Assembly (NCBI RefSeq): GCF_000002985.6
Contig: NC_003279.8
Span: 868,001 to 932,000 of the forward strand
Length of the DNA stretch: 64,000 nt
Direction of reading: 5' to 3'
From: Caenorhabditis elegans
Lineage: Eukaryota > Nematoda > Chromadorea > Rhabditida > Rhabditidae
The notes below the pieces were generated by a model. That model made no database searches and had not been told where the DNA came from. It worked only from the letters and a program-made list of their open reading frames with translations. Each line of letters starts with the position of its first letter. Position 1 is the first letter of the stretch. Positions 55,130 to 64,000 of this stretch are shown here, piece after piece. A program made the translations under genes and the position numbers.

Positions 55130-57200
55130 AGGCCATCAAAAAATTTTTAAGCCAGAAAACAAATCCGGAAATTTCTAGGCCATCAAGAATTTCTAGGCCA
55201 CATCAGACTACTTTGAAAATTTCTAGGCCACAATGGGAACTAATTTCTGAACCTAATTTCTGAAATTTCTTGGCCACGATCTGAAATTTCGAAGCCATAA
55301 TTTGAAATTTCTAGGCCACGATCTGAAATTTCTAGACCATCAACAATTTCTAGGCCACGATTTGAAATTTCTAGGCCACGATTTGAAATTTGTAGGTCAA
55401 GGTTTGAAATTTCTAAGCCACGATTTGAAATTTCTAGGCCACGATCTGAAATTTTTAGGCCACGATTTGAAATTTCTAGGCCACGATTTGAAATTTTTAG
55501 GCCACGATCTGAAGTTTTTAGGTCATCAAAAATTTCTAGGCCACGATTTGAAATTTCTAGGCCACGATCTGAAATTTCTAGGCCACGATTTGAAATTTCT
55601 AGGCCACGATTTGAAATTTTTAGGCCACGATCTGAAATTTCTAGGCCATCAAAAATTTATAGGCCACGATTTGAAATTTCTAGGCCACGATTTGAAATTT
55701 CTGGGCCACGATCTGAAATTTCTAGGTCATCAAAAATTTCTAGGCCACGATTTGAAATTTCTAGGCCACGATTTGAAATTTCTAGGCCGCGATCTGAAAT
55801 TTCTAAGCCATCAAAAATTTCTAGGCCACGATTTGAAATTTCTAGGCCGCGATCTGAAATTTCTAAGCCATCAAAAATTTCTAGGCCACGTTTTAAAATT
55901 TTTAAAATGTTTAAAATTATAGGTTTTCAAAAAAATTCTAGGCCATCAAAAATTTCTAGGCCACGATTTGAAATTTCTAGGCCACGATCTGAAATTTCTA
56001 GGCCACGATTTGAAATTTCTAGGCCACGATTTGAAATTTTTAGACCACGATCTGAAATTTCTAGGCCATCAAAAATTTATAGGCCACGATTTGAAATTTC
56101 TAGGCCACGATTTGAAATTTCTGGGCCACGATCTGAAATTTCTAGGTCATCAAAAATTTCTAGGCCACGATTTGAAATTTCTAGGCCACGATTTGAAATT
56201 TCTAGGCCGCGATCTGAAATTTCTAAGCCATCAAAAATTTCTAGGCCACGTTTTAAAATTTTTAAAATGTTTAAAATTATAGGTTTTCAAAAAAATTCTA
56301 GGCCATCAAAAATTTCTAGGCCACGATTTGAAATTTCTAGGCCACGATCTGAACTTTCTAGGCCACGATTTGAAATTTCTAGGCCACGATTTGAAATTTT
56401 TAGGCCACGATCTGAAATTTCTAGGCCATCAAAAATTTATAGGCCACGATTTGAAATTTCTAGGCCACGATTTGAAATTTTTAGGCCACGATCTGAAATT
56501 TCTAGGTCATCAAAAATTTATAGGCCACGATTTGAAATTTCTAGGCCACGATTTGAAATTTCTAGGCCACGATTTGAAATTTCTGGGCCACGATCTGAAA
56601 TTTCTAGGTCATCAAAAATTTCTAGGCCACGATTTGAAATTTCTAGGCCGCGATTTGAAATTTCTAGGCCGCGATCTGAAATTTCTAAGCCATCAAAAAT
56701 TTCTAGGCCACGTTTTAAAATTTTTAAAATGTTCAAAATTATAGGTTTTCAAAAAAATTCTAGGCCATCAAAAATTTCTAGGCCACGATTTGAAATTTCT
56801 AGGCCACGATTTGAAATTTTTAGGCCACGATCTGAAATTTCTAGGCCATCAAAAATTTATAGGCCACGATTTGAAATTTCTAGGCCACGATTTGAAATTT
56901 CTGGGCCACGATCTGAAATTTATAGGTCATCAAAAATTTCTAGGCCACGATTTGAAATTTCTAGGCCACGATTTGAAATTTCTAGGCCGCGATCTGAAAT
57001 TTCTAAGCCATCAAAAATTTCTAGGCCACGATTTGAAATTTCTAGGCCACGATTTGAAATTTCTAGGTCACGATTTGAAATTTCTAGGCCACGATTTGAA
57101 ATTTATAGGCCGTGATCTGAAAGTTCTAGGTCATCAAAAATTTCTAGGCCACGATTTAAAATTTCTAGTCCATCAATAATTTCTAGGCCACCAGAAAATT
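55130..57200 (+). repeat. 21-bp satellite with higher-order structure
   Basis: About 90 units of TTCTAGGCCACGATTTGAAAT or the variant with GATCTGAAA, punctuated by CTAGG(C/T)CATCAAAAATT. The marker AAAATTTTTAAAATGTTTAAAATTATAGGTTTTC at about 55888, 56248 and 56710 shows higher-order repeats of ~360 and ~462 bp. Because 21 is a multiple of three, several frames stay open for 100-402 codons. No coding is inferred. Confidence 0.92.
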
Positions 57201-57694
57201 TGTGTTCACTTTTTTTTTTGGTTTTTGGTATGTATTTTTCAGAAATTATTCAAAATTTGTGGGAGCAACAATATGCTTTTTTAGTTTCTAGGCCACAAAA
57301 TTCTTTGGCCATTTTCACATTTTTTCCCGCCGCCAATGGTTCCACTGGATAATTGAATGTATAGAAAAAAGGGAAGAGTTCAGCTGGCGCAAAAGAGGGT
57401 AATTCGTTGGAAGGGAAAAAAATAAATGCAAATCTTCGCCAAAAACCAATTTTCGGTCGGAGCTCGGCGCGGGCCGACACACACAAAAATGGAGCAGAAG
57501 AAGACGTCAGAATCTTCTTTTTCAGAAGGCTTTCTCACTTTGAAAATGGGGTGTCCAATTTCTTGTTGCTAATTGTTGGATGGGGAAAGAATGATATTTT
57601 GTTTCAGGTTTCACACAACATCAGCCTAGACATTTTTTTTTTGTTTTCTCCAAGAGGAGTACACACACTATAAATTGTTGTAAAAATCGAAAAA

Positions 57695-57865
57695 CACGTG
57701 GAGCCAGAATTTCTTATTTCGATTTGATCTACAAAAAATGCGGGAGTTAAAACGCAGACATCTCACCTGATTTCGCAAGAGCGTGCTGACGTCACAATTT
57801 TTTTGGAAAAATATTTCCGCATTTTTTGTAGATCAAACTGCAATAAGACAGCCTGGCACCACGTG
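57695..57865. repeat. Foldback family A copy 16
   Basis: CACGTGGAGCCAG to CCTGGCACCACGTG; both ends intact. Confidence 0.87.
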
Positions 57866-58145
57866 AAAAATAGTATTCCTCTTGAAAAAGATTTCCCGAA
57901 TCAAGTTCCTTGAAAGGAGTACGCAAAATTTTGCAAAAAAAATCGGTGGCCGAGTTTACTCTTCTGGCGGCCACGTAACAAAATTAACAAGGAAGGATAA
58001 AAAGGAAAAAAAAATTTTACTCGTAAAAAGGTACCAGGAAGCAATTTGAGGAAGGAAGGAAATGTGAGTGTCTACTCTAATGATCTACCAGTTTTGGTGG
58101 CCGCGGAACAGAGAAAGCTCGGCCCCCAAGTATTTTTTCAAATAT

Positions 58146-58382
58146 CACGGATTTCTGGTTTCCCTTATAAGTTGAAATGGAAGAGTTTTTAAAGAACGAA
58201 CTAGGCCATTTTAGCTCGGCTGGGGCAGATTCACGGCGCGTTGCGTGTCGCGTCGCGGCTCGATTTTAGTTGTAAAACTAAATATATTTGTCCGTGTGGA
58301 GTACACGACTTTCCCACGAGTTTTCCGACAGGCGATTGTCAATGGAGCGCGAAAAATTCAATGAGGAAGGCCAGAAACCCGT
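58146..58382 (+). repeat. Repeat family B copy 13
   Basis: CACGGATTTCTGGTTTCCC to GGCCAGAAACCCGTG, with a small GAAC insertion after TTTTTAAA. Ends ~130 bp from the putative 18-nt exon of the Rho GEF. Confidence 0.85.
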
Positions 58383-58514
58383 GAGATATTTAAAAAATAT
58401 TCCAAAACTATTTTTATATTCAAAATTGGAAATTATACATACTATAAGTATTTTCAACTACATACATGGCCGCGAAAAAAAAAAACTCGGCCACCAATTT
58501 TCGCGGTCACTTAC

Positions 58515-58877
58515 CGCAGATCTCCATCGATCCTGAAGTCTTGCCGTATACAATAAGGGCATTTTTCGGATCATAGTGAATGAATTATTTCAGGAATATT
58601 ATTTCAAAGAACACACACCACACAAGAAATGTGAAGGGAAGGAAACGGGGAAAAAGAGACAGGTGGAAAAATACATTTTCTCTATTATTTCGCTCTGTTT
58701 CTGACTAGGAAATGAATCAGAATCAGTGATTAAGAAACTGGGAATTTACGAGGTGTTTAGGGAGATGGTGACCGCGAGGATGAGGAAAAACTCGGCCACC
58801 GCAAGACTTACCGGCTTAATCAATTGATTTCCTCGTATGTGATGGAACAATGTGAGAGCCGGAGCTTCACTCGTCAT
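58515..58877 (-). CDS. Candidate upstream start exons of the Rho GEF
   Basis: Minus-strand exon 58877-58812 encodes MTSEAPALTLFHHIRGNQLI plus KP and ends at a consensus GTAAGTC donor in phase 0. Next, 58532-58515 could be an 18-nt exon (DRWRSA) between TTCAG and a consensus GTAAGTG donor. Both are phase 0 and would join directly to the phase-0 exon 50995 (PEEGEPQ), bypassing the exon with MVDLQLF. This would give a longer isoform across a 7.5-kb intron. Evidence is splice consensus and phase only; they might instead be part of another transcript or chance. Confidence 0.4.
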
Positions 58878-59265
58878 AGCTTTGTGTCTAGGTGGCTCTC
58901 AAGTACTGCTGGACCTGAAAAACTGCAAATTTAATTTGAAATTTGGGATGCAAAAAAGTAGCAGCCGACACCTGCCGGGTTCCCGCAAGATGTCGGATGC
59001 TTCAATTGACCTAGTAGAATCGTTAGTGATCTACCGAGCAAAAACAAGTATGCTTGCAAGAAAAAAAGGCGTGTGGCTCAAGTTGACAAATTCGACACTT
59101 TGGACACACGAAATTGGATGAGCCACACCACACCGGCTAGCTCAGAAGAGCCCCTCCGACGTCAAGGACCCCATGTGCGCGCGCGAGCCGAGATTCTGGC
59201 AACATGAGAAGCGGAGAAGGCGAAGAGAAGAGTGCTAATTTGAACTTGTTGCTGCAGGAAAAATA

Positions 59266-59620
59266 TCTAGGCTTAGGCTTAAGCTTGGGCTTAGGCTTAG
59301 ACTTATGCTCAGGCTTAGGCTTAGGATCAGGCTTAGGCTCAGGCTTAGGCTCAGGCTTAGGCTCAGGCTTAGGCTCAGGCTTAGGCTCAGGCTTAGAATT
59401 GGGCTTCGGCTTCGGCTTTGGCTTGGCTTAAGCTTAGGCTTAGGCTCAGGCTTAGAATTGGGCTTAGGCTCAGGCTTAGAATTGGGCTTAGGCTCAGGCT
59501 TAGAATTGGGCTTAGGCTTTGGCGTAGGCTCAGGCTTAAGCTCAGCCTTAGGCTTTGGCGTAGGCTTAGGCGTAGGCTTAGATTTAGGTTTAGGCTTAGG
59601 CCTTGGCCTAGGCACAGGCC
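59266..59620 (+). repeat. Interstitial TTAGGC-variant array
   Basis: About 55 units of TTAGGC alternating with TCAGGC, TTGGGC and TTTGGC. The most regular part is GGCTCAGGCTTA x7 (59320-59392). Confidence 0.9.
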
Positions 59621-60544
59621 AAGGTTTCAGGTCACTATCACTTGCTCCTAGGTGTGGCTGGGGAAATGAAATTCTAGGCCAGTGACGTCAAGATTCTGGA
59701 AGAGTTCCGTTGACGCCACCAAAAGCAACAAAAACTTCAAATCTGAGAAGATCAGAACAAAATGTACTGAAAGTACAAAAAGCCCGCACTTTTTTCTCTA
59801 TTAATACTACTCATTTGAAGAGTGGGGAAAAGAAAAATGTGTTGCAAGAAATAATTCCGTGCGAAAAAAGTTTGAGAGGAATGAATGGAGCGGAACTTTT
59901 TTTTTTGTTGGAAAATCGTAGGTGTGACGTCACTTCTCTTCCAACCCCCAGGTTTCTAGGCCACTTAAGAATTTTGCAAAAAAATCACAGAGCAAAACTA
60001 CAAAAAGGAAAGAAGAAATGTGCTCTTGGAAAATAATAAATATTGGTTACGAAATAAAAGAGAAAAGAGAACGAAAAAAATAAAAAAGAAAATGGTAACC
60101 AAGGAGGAATGTGGAGAAGAGGCTCTTGTGAGCCCAGATATACCCAGCAATTAGGGAGCGAGTACTACTGCCGGGAGATGACGTTTCGAGGATATTTCTC
60201 ACTGGAATGGAGGGTGGTGGAAGAGTTTTGTAAAGTTCTAGGCCACGGGTTTTTTTGGCCAATGAGCATGGTGCATCGATGAAAAGCTATTGGGTTTCTC
60301 GGCCACAATAAATTACAAAAACCTAGTACGATGGAGCACACTTGCAATAGAATTGCAAAAATTTATTTGAAAATTGAGAAGAAAGAAAATCAGGGGGGCA
60401 TAAATGCTCAACAGTGCAATCAAATTGTAGAAGAGCTTTCGCCCAAAAAGCTAGGCCACGGAGGAGACCGCTGGAGAAAGTGACGTGTATATGGTGGAAG
60501 AGTTTTCTTGTTTTTCTAGGCAATCTTGGGCGATTGCAAAAATT

Positions 60545-61185
60545 GAATTTATGAAAAGATGGCTTGGAAGAGCTTTCGCATAGAAAATCTAGGCCACGGC
60601 TAGCAATTTAATAGGGGATAGAAAACCGCGTCGGAAGATTATTTAACTTTTCCATAAAAATTAGCAAATTTAAGAGAGTTCAGATACTGATCTGGAAGAG
60701 TTTTTGAGCAAAAAACCTTGGTCACGGCCAGCAACTAAAGTAGTAGGGGAGATAGGGTACCCCGCTAATTTTTTATTTATTTTTCAAAGAAAGTTTTAAG
60801 GTTTCGGGAAAAATTTTGATGAAATGGCTTGGAAGAGCTTTTGCCGAAAAAACTTAGGCCACGGCCAGCAATCTAATGAGAGGGGGAGGGTTCCCCGCTA
60901 AATTTTTTTTTTGATTTTTAAACAAAGTTTCATGGGTTCGGGGGAAAATTTGATTAATTGACTTGGAAGAGTTTTTAAGCAAAAAAAAACCTAGGCCACG
61001 GCCAGCACCCTAATGAGAGGGGGGAACATAAGGTACCCCGCTATTTTTTTTTGATTTTTCAAAGAAAGTTTTAAGGTTTTGGAGGAAATTTGATTACATG
61101 ACTTGGAAGAGCTTTTGCAGAAAAAAACTTAGGCCACGGCCAGCAACCTAAAGTAGTATGGGAGATAGGGTACCCCGCGGAAAAT
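60545..61185 (+). repeat. Five-unit ~125-140 bp tandem repeat
   Basis: GACTTGGAAGAGCTTTTGC, then AACTTAGGCCACGGCCAGCAA and GGGAGATAGGGTACCCCGC recur with starts near 60560, 60690, 60828, 60960 and 61100. Not coding. Confidence 0.85.
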
Positions 61186-61253
61186 TTTTAAATTTTGGTA
61201 AACAACAATGGAAGAATTTTCCGGTTTTCTAAGCCATTGCATTTTTTCAGCGT

Positions 61254-61467
61254 CACGGATTTCTGGCTTCCCTCATAAATTGAAATGGAAGAATTTGCCG
61301 AACTAGGCCATATCTGGGGTAGATTTACGGTGCGTTGCGTGTCGCGTCGCGGCTCGATTTTAGTTGCAAAACTAAATGTATTTGTCCGTGTGGAGTACAC
61401 GACTTTCCCAGGAAGGTGATTGTCAATGAAGCGCAAAAAATTCTCAAAAAAAATCCAGATTCCCGTG
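61254..61467 (+). repeat. Repeat family B copy 14
   Basis: CACGGATTTCTGGCTTCCC to CCAGATTCCCGTG; full length, ACAATCGC arm partly lost. Confidence 0.84.
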
Positions 61468-62042
61468 CAGCGTCGCAGGAGATCATTTTCAAGAAATCTG
61501 GCTCAAGAAGGATTCAGTAAAACAAGAAAAGAAATAAAAAAGGAATGAAAGGTAAGGGTGGACAAGTCGGCGGGACAACTTGTCACTTGCCATCATCATC
61601 ATTTTTCTTCTCCTCCTCATCAGCTTCTGCTGCTCCGCGAGCTCGCGATGACTCTTCTGAAATTCTAAACTTGGCCAACACAACGTCGGCAACGAGTTTC
61701 GAATTTACACACACACACACATACGAAAAAAGCTCATTAATTGGAGCAGGAGACGGAAGAGAGGGAGGAGAGGCTGCTCAATGAGTTAGAGAAGAGAGAG
61801 AGAGAGAGAGACTGAAAGATGAAGTATAAGCAGAAGTCGTCGGGATGACAGAAGAAGGAGGAGAAGAAAACGTGAGAAGGGGGGATGTGGAGACAGAAGG
61901 ATATGTAAATATATTAGATTCAAGGATTACAGCAATTTTAAGGAGGCAAAAAAAAACAACGATGCTCCGATATTTTTGGGGTTACTGTAGTTTTTGTAGA
62001 TACTTCCAGAAGTTATAAACAAATCCGAGTTTTTTAAAATTT

Positions 62043-62275
62043 GCCAGAAGCACGGGTTCATTGAATTTTTCACGCTCCATTGACAATCGCCTGCCGGACA
62101 ACGCGTGGGAAAGTCGTGTACTCCGCACGGACAAATACATTTAGTTTTACAACTAAAATCGAGCCGCGACGCGACACGCAACGCGTCGTAAATCTACATA
62201 TATGGCCGAGCCAAAATGGCCTAGTTCGGCAAAAACTCTTCCATTTCAATTTATGATGGAAGCCAGAAATCCGTG
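62043..62275 (-). repeat. Repeat family B copy 15
   Basis: GCCAGAAGCACGGGTTC to AAGCCAGAAATCCGTGC, inverted relative to copy 14 with ~575 bp between them. Confidence 0.84.
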
Positions 62276-62448
62276 CAGAAGTTTCTCGGAAAAAAAACAG
62301 AAAGTTTGCGAAATGGCAACCTCTAATTCATTAACATAAATACATCAAATATGACGCGCAAAAATGAATTAATTTACTAGTGAAACATGGTGCATTGAAG
62401 TCGGTGTTTGCACAATTTGTACAGATCTGAGGTTCACTAACACCAATG

Positions 62449-62685
62449 CACGGCCCGAGAAGTGGTACCTGTACGCAATTTGTCTACCGTATACCTGGAC
62501 GTTTGGGCGCGTGTATCTCAAAAACGGTTGGTCCAGTTTTTTTGTGATGCATATAAAAAATGTCCGAAATTAAATTCTAAATTTTTTGGACCAAAGCTTT
62601 TTTCGTTATCACGCGCCCAAACCTGGTCTACACTCAAATTATCAGTAGAGCGCATTTGCATGGATGTACCACTTGCCGGGCCGTG
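62449..62685 (+). mobile_element. 237-bp element with CACGGCCCG termini, copy 1
   Basis: Starts CACGGCCCGAGAAGTGGTACC and ends GGATGTACCACTTGCCGGGCCGTG, so it has ~20-bp imperfect terminal inverted repeats. No transposase is encoded; it is a MITE-like element. Confidence 0.85.
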
Positions 62686-62768
62686 TTCAAAGGGGTGCAA
62701 CGATTGCGCGTCAAATCGAATGCAACTACAGTAATCCCTAGTAGTTGCGCTTCAAATTTGATGCATTG

Positions 62769-63005
62769 CACGGCCCGGCAAGTGGTACATCCATGCAAAT
62801 GCGCTCTACTGATAATTTGAGTGTAGACCAGGTTTGGGCGCGTGATAACGAAAAAAGCTTTGGTCCAAAAAATTTAGAATTTAATTTCGGACATTTTTTA
62901 TATGCATCACAAAAAAACTGGACCAACCGTTTTTGAGATACACGCGCCCAAACGTCCAGGTATACGGTAGACAAATTGCGTACAGGTACCACTTCTCGGG
63001 CCGTG
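62769..63005 (-). mobile_element. 237-bp element with CACGGCCCG termini, copy 2
   Basis: Reverse complement of copy 1 with no difference that I can see. The two copies are 83 bp apart in head-to-head array, making a near-perfect 557-bp foldback. Confidence 0.87.
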
Positions 63006-63690
63006 TTGAATGTTTGAGAAATGTTAAAATTTTGAGTTATATGTGCTGGAAAATTGACATGAACATGGTTTTTTTCATTATTTGCGCGTGAATTATGGTG
63101 CATTGAAGTCGGTGTTTGCACAATTTTTTTCAGATCTGAGGTCAACTGACACCAAAGCAACAGAGTTGACGCGCAAATTTTAAAATGCGCTTAACATTTG
63201 GCACGCTTTGCAGTCGGTGTTTGCACATTTTCGATTGTTGTGTGAGGTTCACCGACACACCAGATTTGACGCGCAAAATTGTACGAAAACAGTTAGTTAG
63301 AAAACTAATAAAAACTATTAATAAAAGTATAGTGCATCCTGAAAAATTATTTCTGCAAATGTATCTATAGAATTTAAAACAAAATATACAAAAAAAAATT
63401 ATGAAAACCACGACGAAAAACCCGGAAATGTTTTTTGGGTAGCTTGTCGATTCCGGAGGGTATTGAATTTCGCGCTCGAATAATATTGTTTCCTATTCAT
63501 TTTCCCCAGAATACCTACAGAATTTGGGGGAAAAATATGAACTGGTACCTAACATTAACCTACACGTTTTTTAAATAAGTTTAGGCCACGCCCAGAAAGT
63601 AGCTGGGCGGGGTTGCAGATTTTTCTAGCTTTCCGAAATATAAAAAGTCGGAAAAAAAGTTGTAGTCTGTAGTTTGTAGTTTGTAGTTTG

Positions 63691-64000
63691 TATCAGGTTG
63701 TCCCATAAGTTTTTGTACTTTTTTTCAAATATTTTTCCAAAACTTCTAGAAAGTTTTAAAATTTTTTCATCGTAGGTCGTGTCAAGGTCGGGTCGTCCCC
63801 TTTCAGAAAAGATTCATTTCATCCATTTCTACTTTGCCACGATGACAATCATCAAACTTGAACGTCGAGACGTTAGATTGCTTCTTCTTTATGAATTTCG
63901 TCTTGGTCATTCAGCAATGGAAGCGGAACGAAACATATGCGGTGCGATGGGTGAGGGAGCACTCTCTTATAATACAGCAAAGAGTTGGTTTCAAAAGTTC
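63691..64000 (+). mobile_element. mariner-type transposon, 5' part, cut by window edge
   Basis: A TA dinucleotide at 63691 precedes TCAGGTTGTCCCATAAGTTTTTGT, a mariner-like terminal repeat, followed by ~120 bp of leader and a transposase start at 63842. The 3' part is outside the window. It belongs to the mariner branch of the Tc1/mariner superfamily by its transposase N-terminus. Confidence 0.85.
63842..64000 (+). CDS. mariner transposase, N-terminal 53 codons
   Basis: ATG at 63842 opens a frame that runs without a stop to the window end. MTIIKLERRDVRLLLLYEF is followed by GHSAMEAERNICGAMGEGALSYNTAKSWFQKF, the first helix-turn-helix (paired-like) DNA-binding region of mariner transposases, with the typical W-F-Q-K/R-F ending. 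The DD(34)D catalytic triad would lie to the right. Whether the gene is intact cannot be seen. Confidence 0.85.
   Translation, partial: MTIIKLERRDVRLLLLYEFRLGHSAMEAERNICGAMGEGALSYNTAKSWFQKF

Larger units (their letters stand above)
58878..64000. other. Repeat-dominated right end, no complete gene seen
   Basis: Holds a TTAGGC array, a GGCCACGGCCAGCA tandem repeat, two family B copies, a pair of inverted 237-bp elements and a partial mariner. A (CATCAT)n tract lies at ~61588-61600. I see no multi-exon gene, but lone exons of a gene outside the window cannot be excluded. Confidence 0.6.

Noticed and set aside
55907..57115. 402-codon open frame with repeated EISRPRF peptides
   Set aside because: It is the translation of a 21-bp satellite; other frames of the same DNA are equally open, and no splice or start context exists.
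57250..57486. Minus-strand 78-codon frame (MCVSARAELRPKIG) as an extra Rho GEF exon
   Set aside because: No in-phase donor joins it to any downstream GEF exon, and its codon content is not distinctive.
6468..57865. Foldback arrays mistaken for CRISPR-like repeats
   Set aside because: Copies are dispersed, palindromic and of a eukaryotic genome; there are no regular spacers.
59138..59178. tRNA-like A-box (GGCTAGCTCAGAAGAGC)
   Set aside because: No B-box, anticodon arm or acceptor pairing can be found within the following 80 bases.
62462..63160. Matching 90- and 140-codon frames on opposite strands (MVPVRNLSTVYLDV...)
   Set aside because: They are the same frame in the two inverted 237-bp elements; no start context, splice sites or coding constraint. 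It shows element identity, not a gene.

Overview
This window is nematode nuclear DNA, almost certainly Caenorhabditis elegans. It is AT-rich, coding exons are short with TTTTCAG-type acceptors and GTAAGT/GTGAGT donors, TTAGGC (nematode telomere unit) arrays lie inside it, and two genes read as C. elegans pde-6 and gpa-16. From memory both belong to chromosome I clone Y95B8A; that placement is recall and was not checked. All gene models were assembled by hand, joining exons so that reading phase is kept. Orthology statements come from recognised motifs, not from a search.

Layout, left to right. (1) 610-3818, +: 3' end of a DZF-domain (ZFR/ILF2-type) RNA-binding protein gene that starts left of the window. 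(2) 5481-14545, -: pde-6, a PDE8-like cyclic nucleotide phosphodiesterase of 704 codons in 11 coding exons, with introns full of GGTGGCCGAG repeats. (3) 15096-21790, +: a six-exon gene divergent from pde-6 that encodes a 299-aa secreted precursor with signal peptide, Thr/Pro linker, RRRKR processing site and a cysteine-rich C-terminus resembling noggin/trunk/PTTH (or IL-17) cystine-knot ligands. This is the most interesting gene here. (4) 22038-27015, -: a ten-exon orphan of 381 aa, possibly leucine-rich-repeat-like, convergent with the ligand gene at 247 bp. (5) 29290-37853, +: gpa-16, a complete 357-aa Gi/o-type G-protein alpha subunit in eight exons. (6) 39493-43133, +: an unrecognised 291-aa type I membrane protein. 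(7) 44441-51137, -: a DH-PH Rho guanine-nucleotide exchange factor, with a possible second start at 58.9 kb. (8) 58.9-64 kb: repeats, a pair of identical 237-bp inverted elements, and at the right edge the 5' end of a mariner-type transposon with an open transposase frame.

Two foldback or inverted-repeat families dominate the non-coding DNA. One has CACGTG ends and a core reading ATCTACAAAAAATGCGGGA (16 copies seen). The other begins CTTCCCTCATAAATTGAAAT (15 copies seen). Introns also hold minisatellites (TTTTAGCCAAAAAATCCGTTAA, GCCTAC, CTACAGTA, a 21-bp TTCTAGGCCACGATTTGAAAT unit) and several 0.5-0.8 kb foldbacks. Most long open frames outside the listed genes are by-products of repeats whose unit length is a multiple of three.

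Functional theme: three genes belong to intracellular signalling (Gi/o alpha subunit, cAMP/cGMP hydrolysis, Rho GEF), one is a probable secreted ligand and one a probable surface or ER membrane protein. They have separate promoters and mixed orientations, and no operon is evident.
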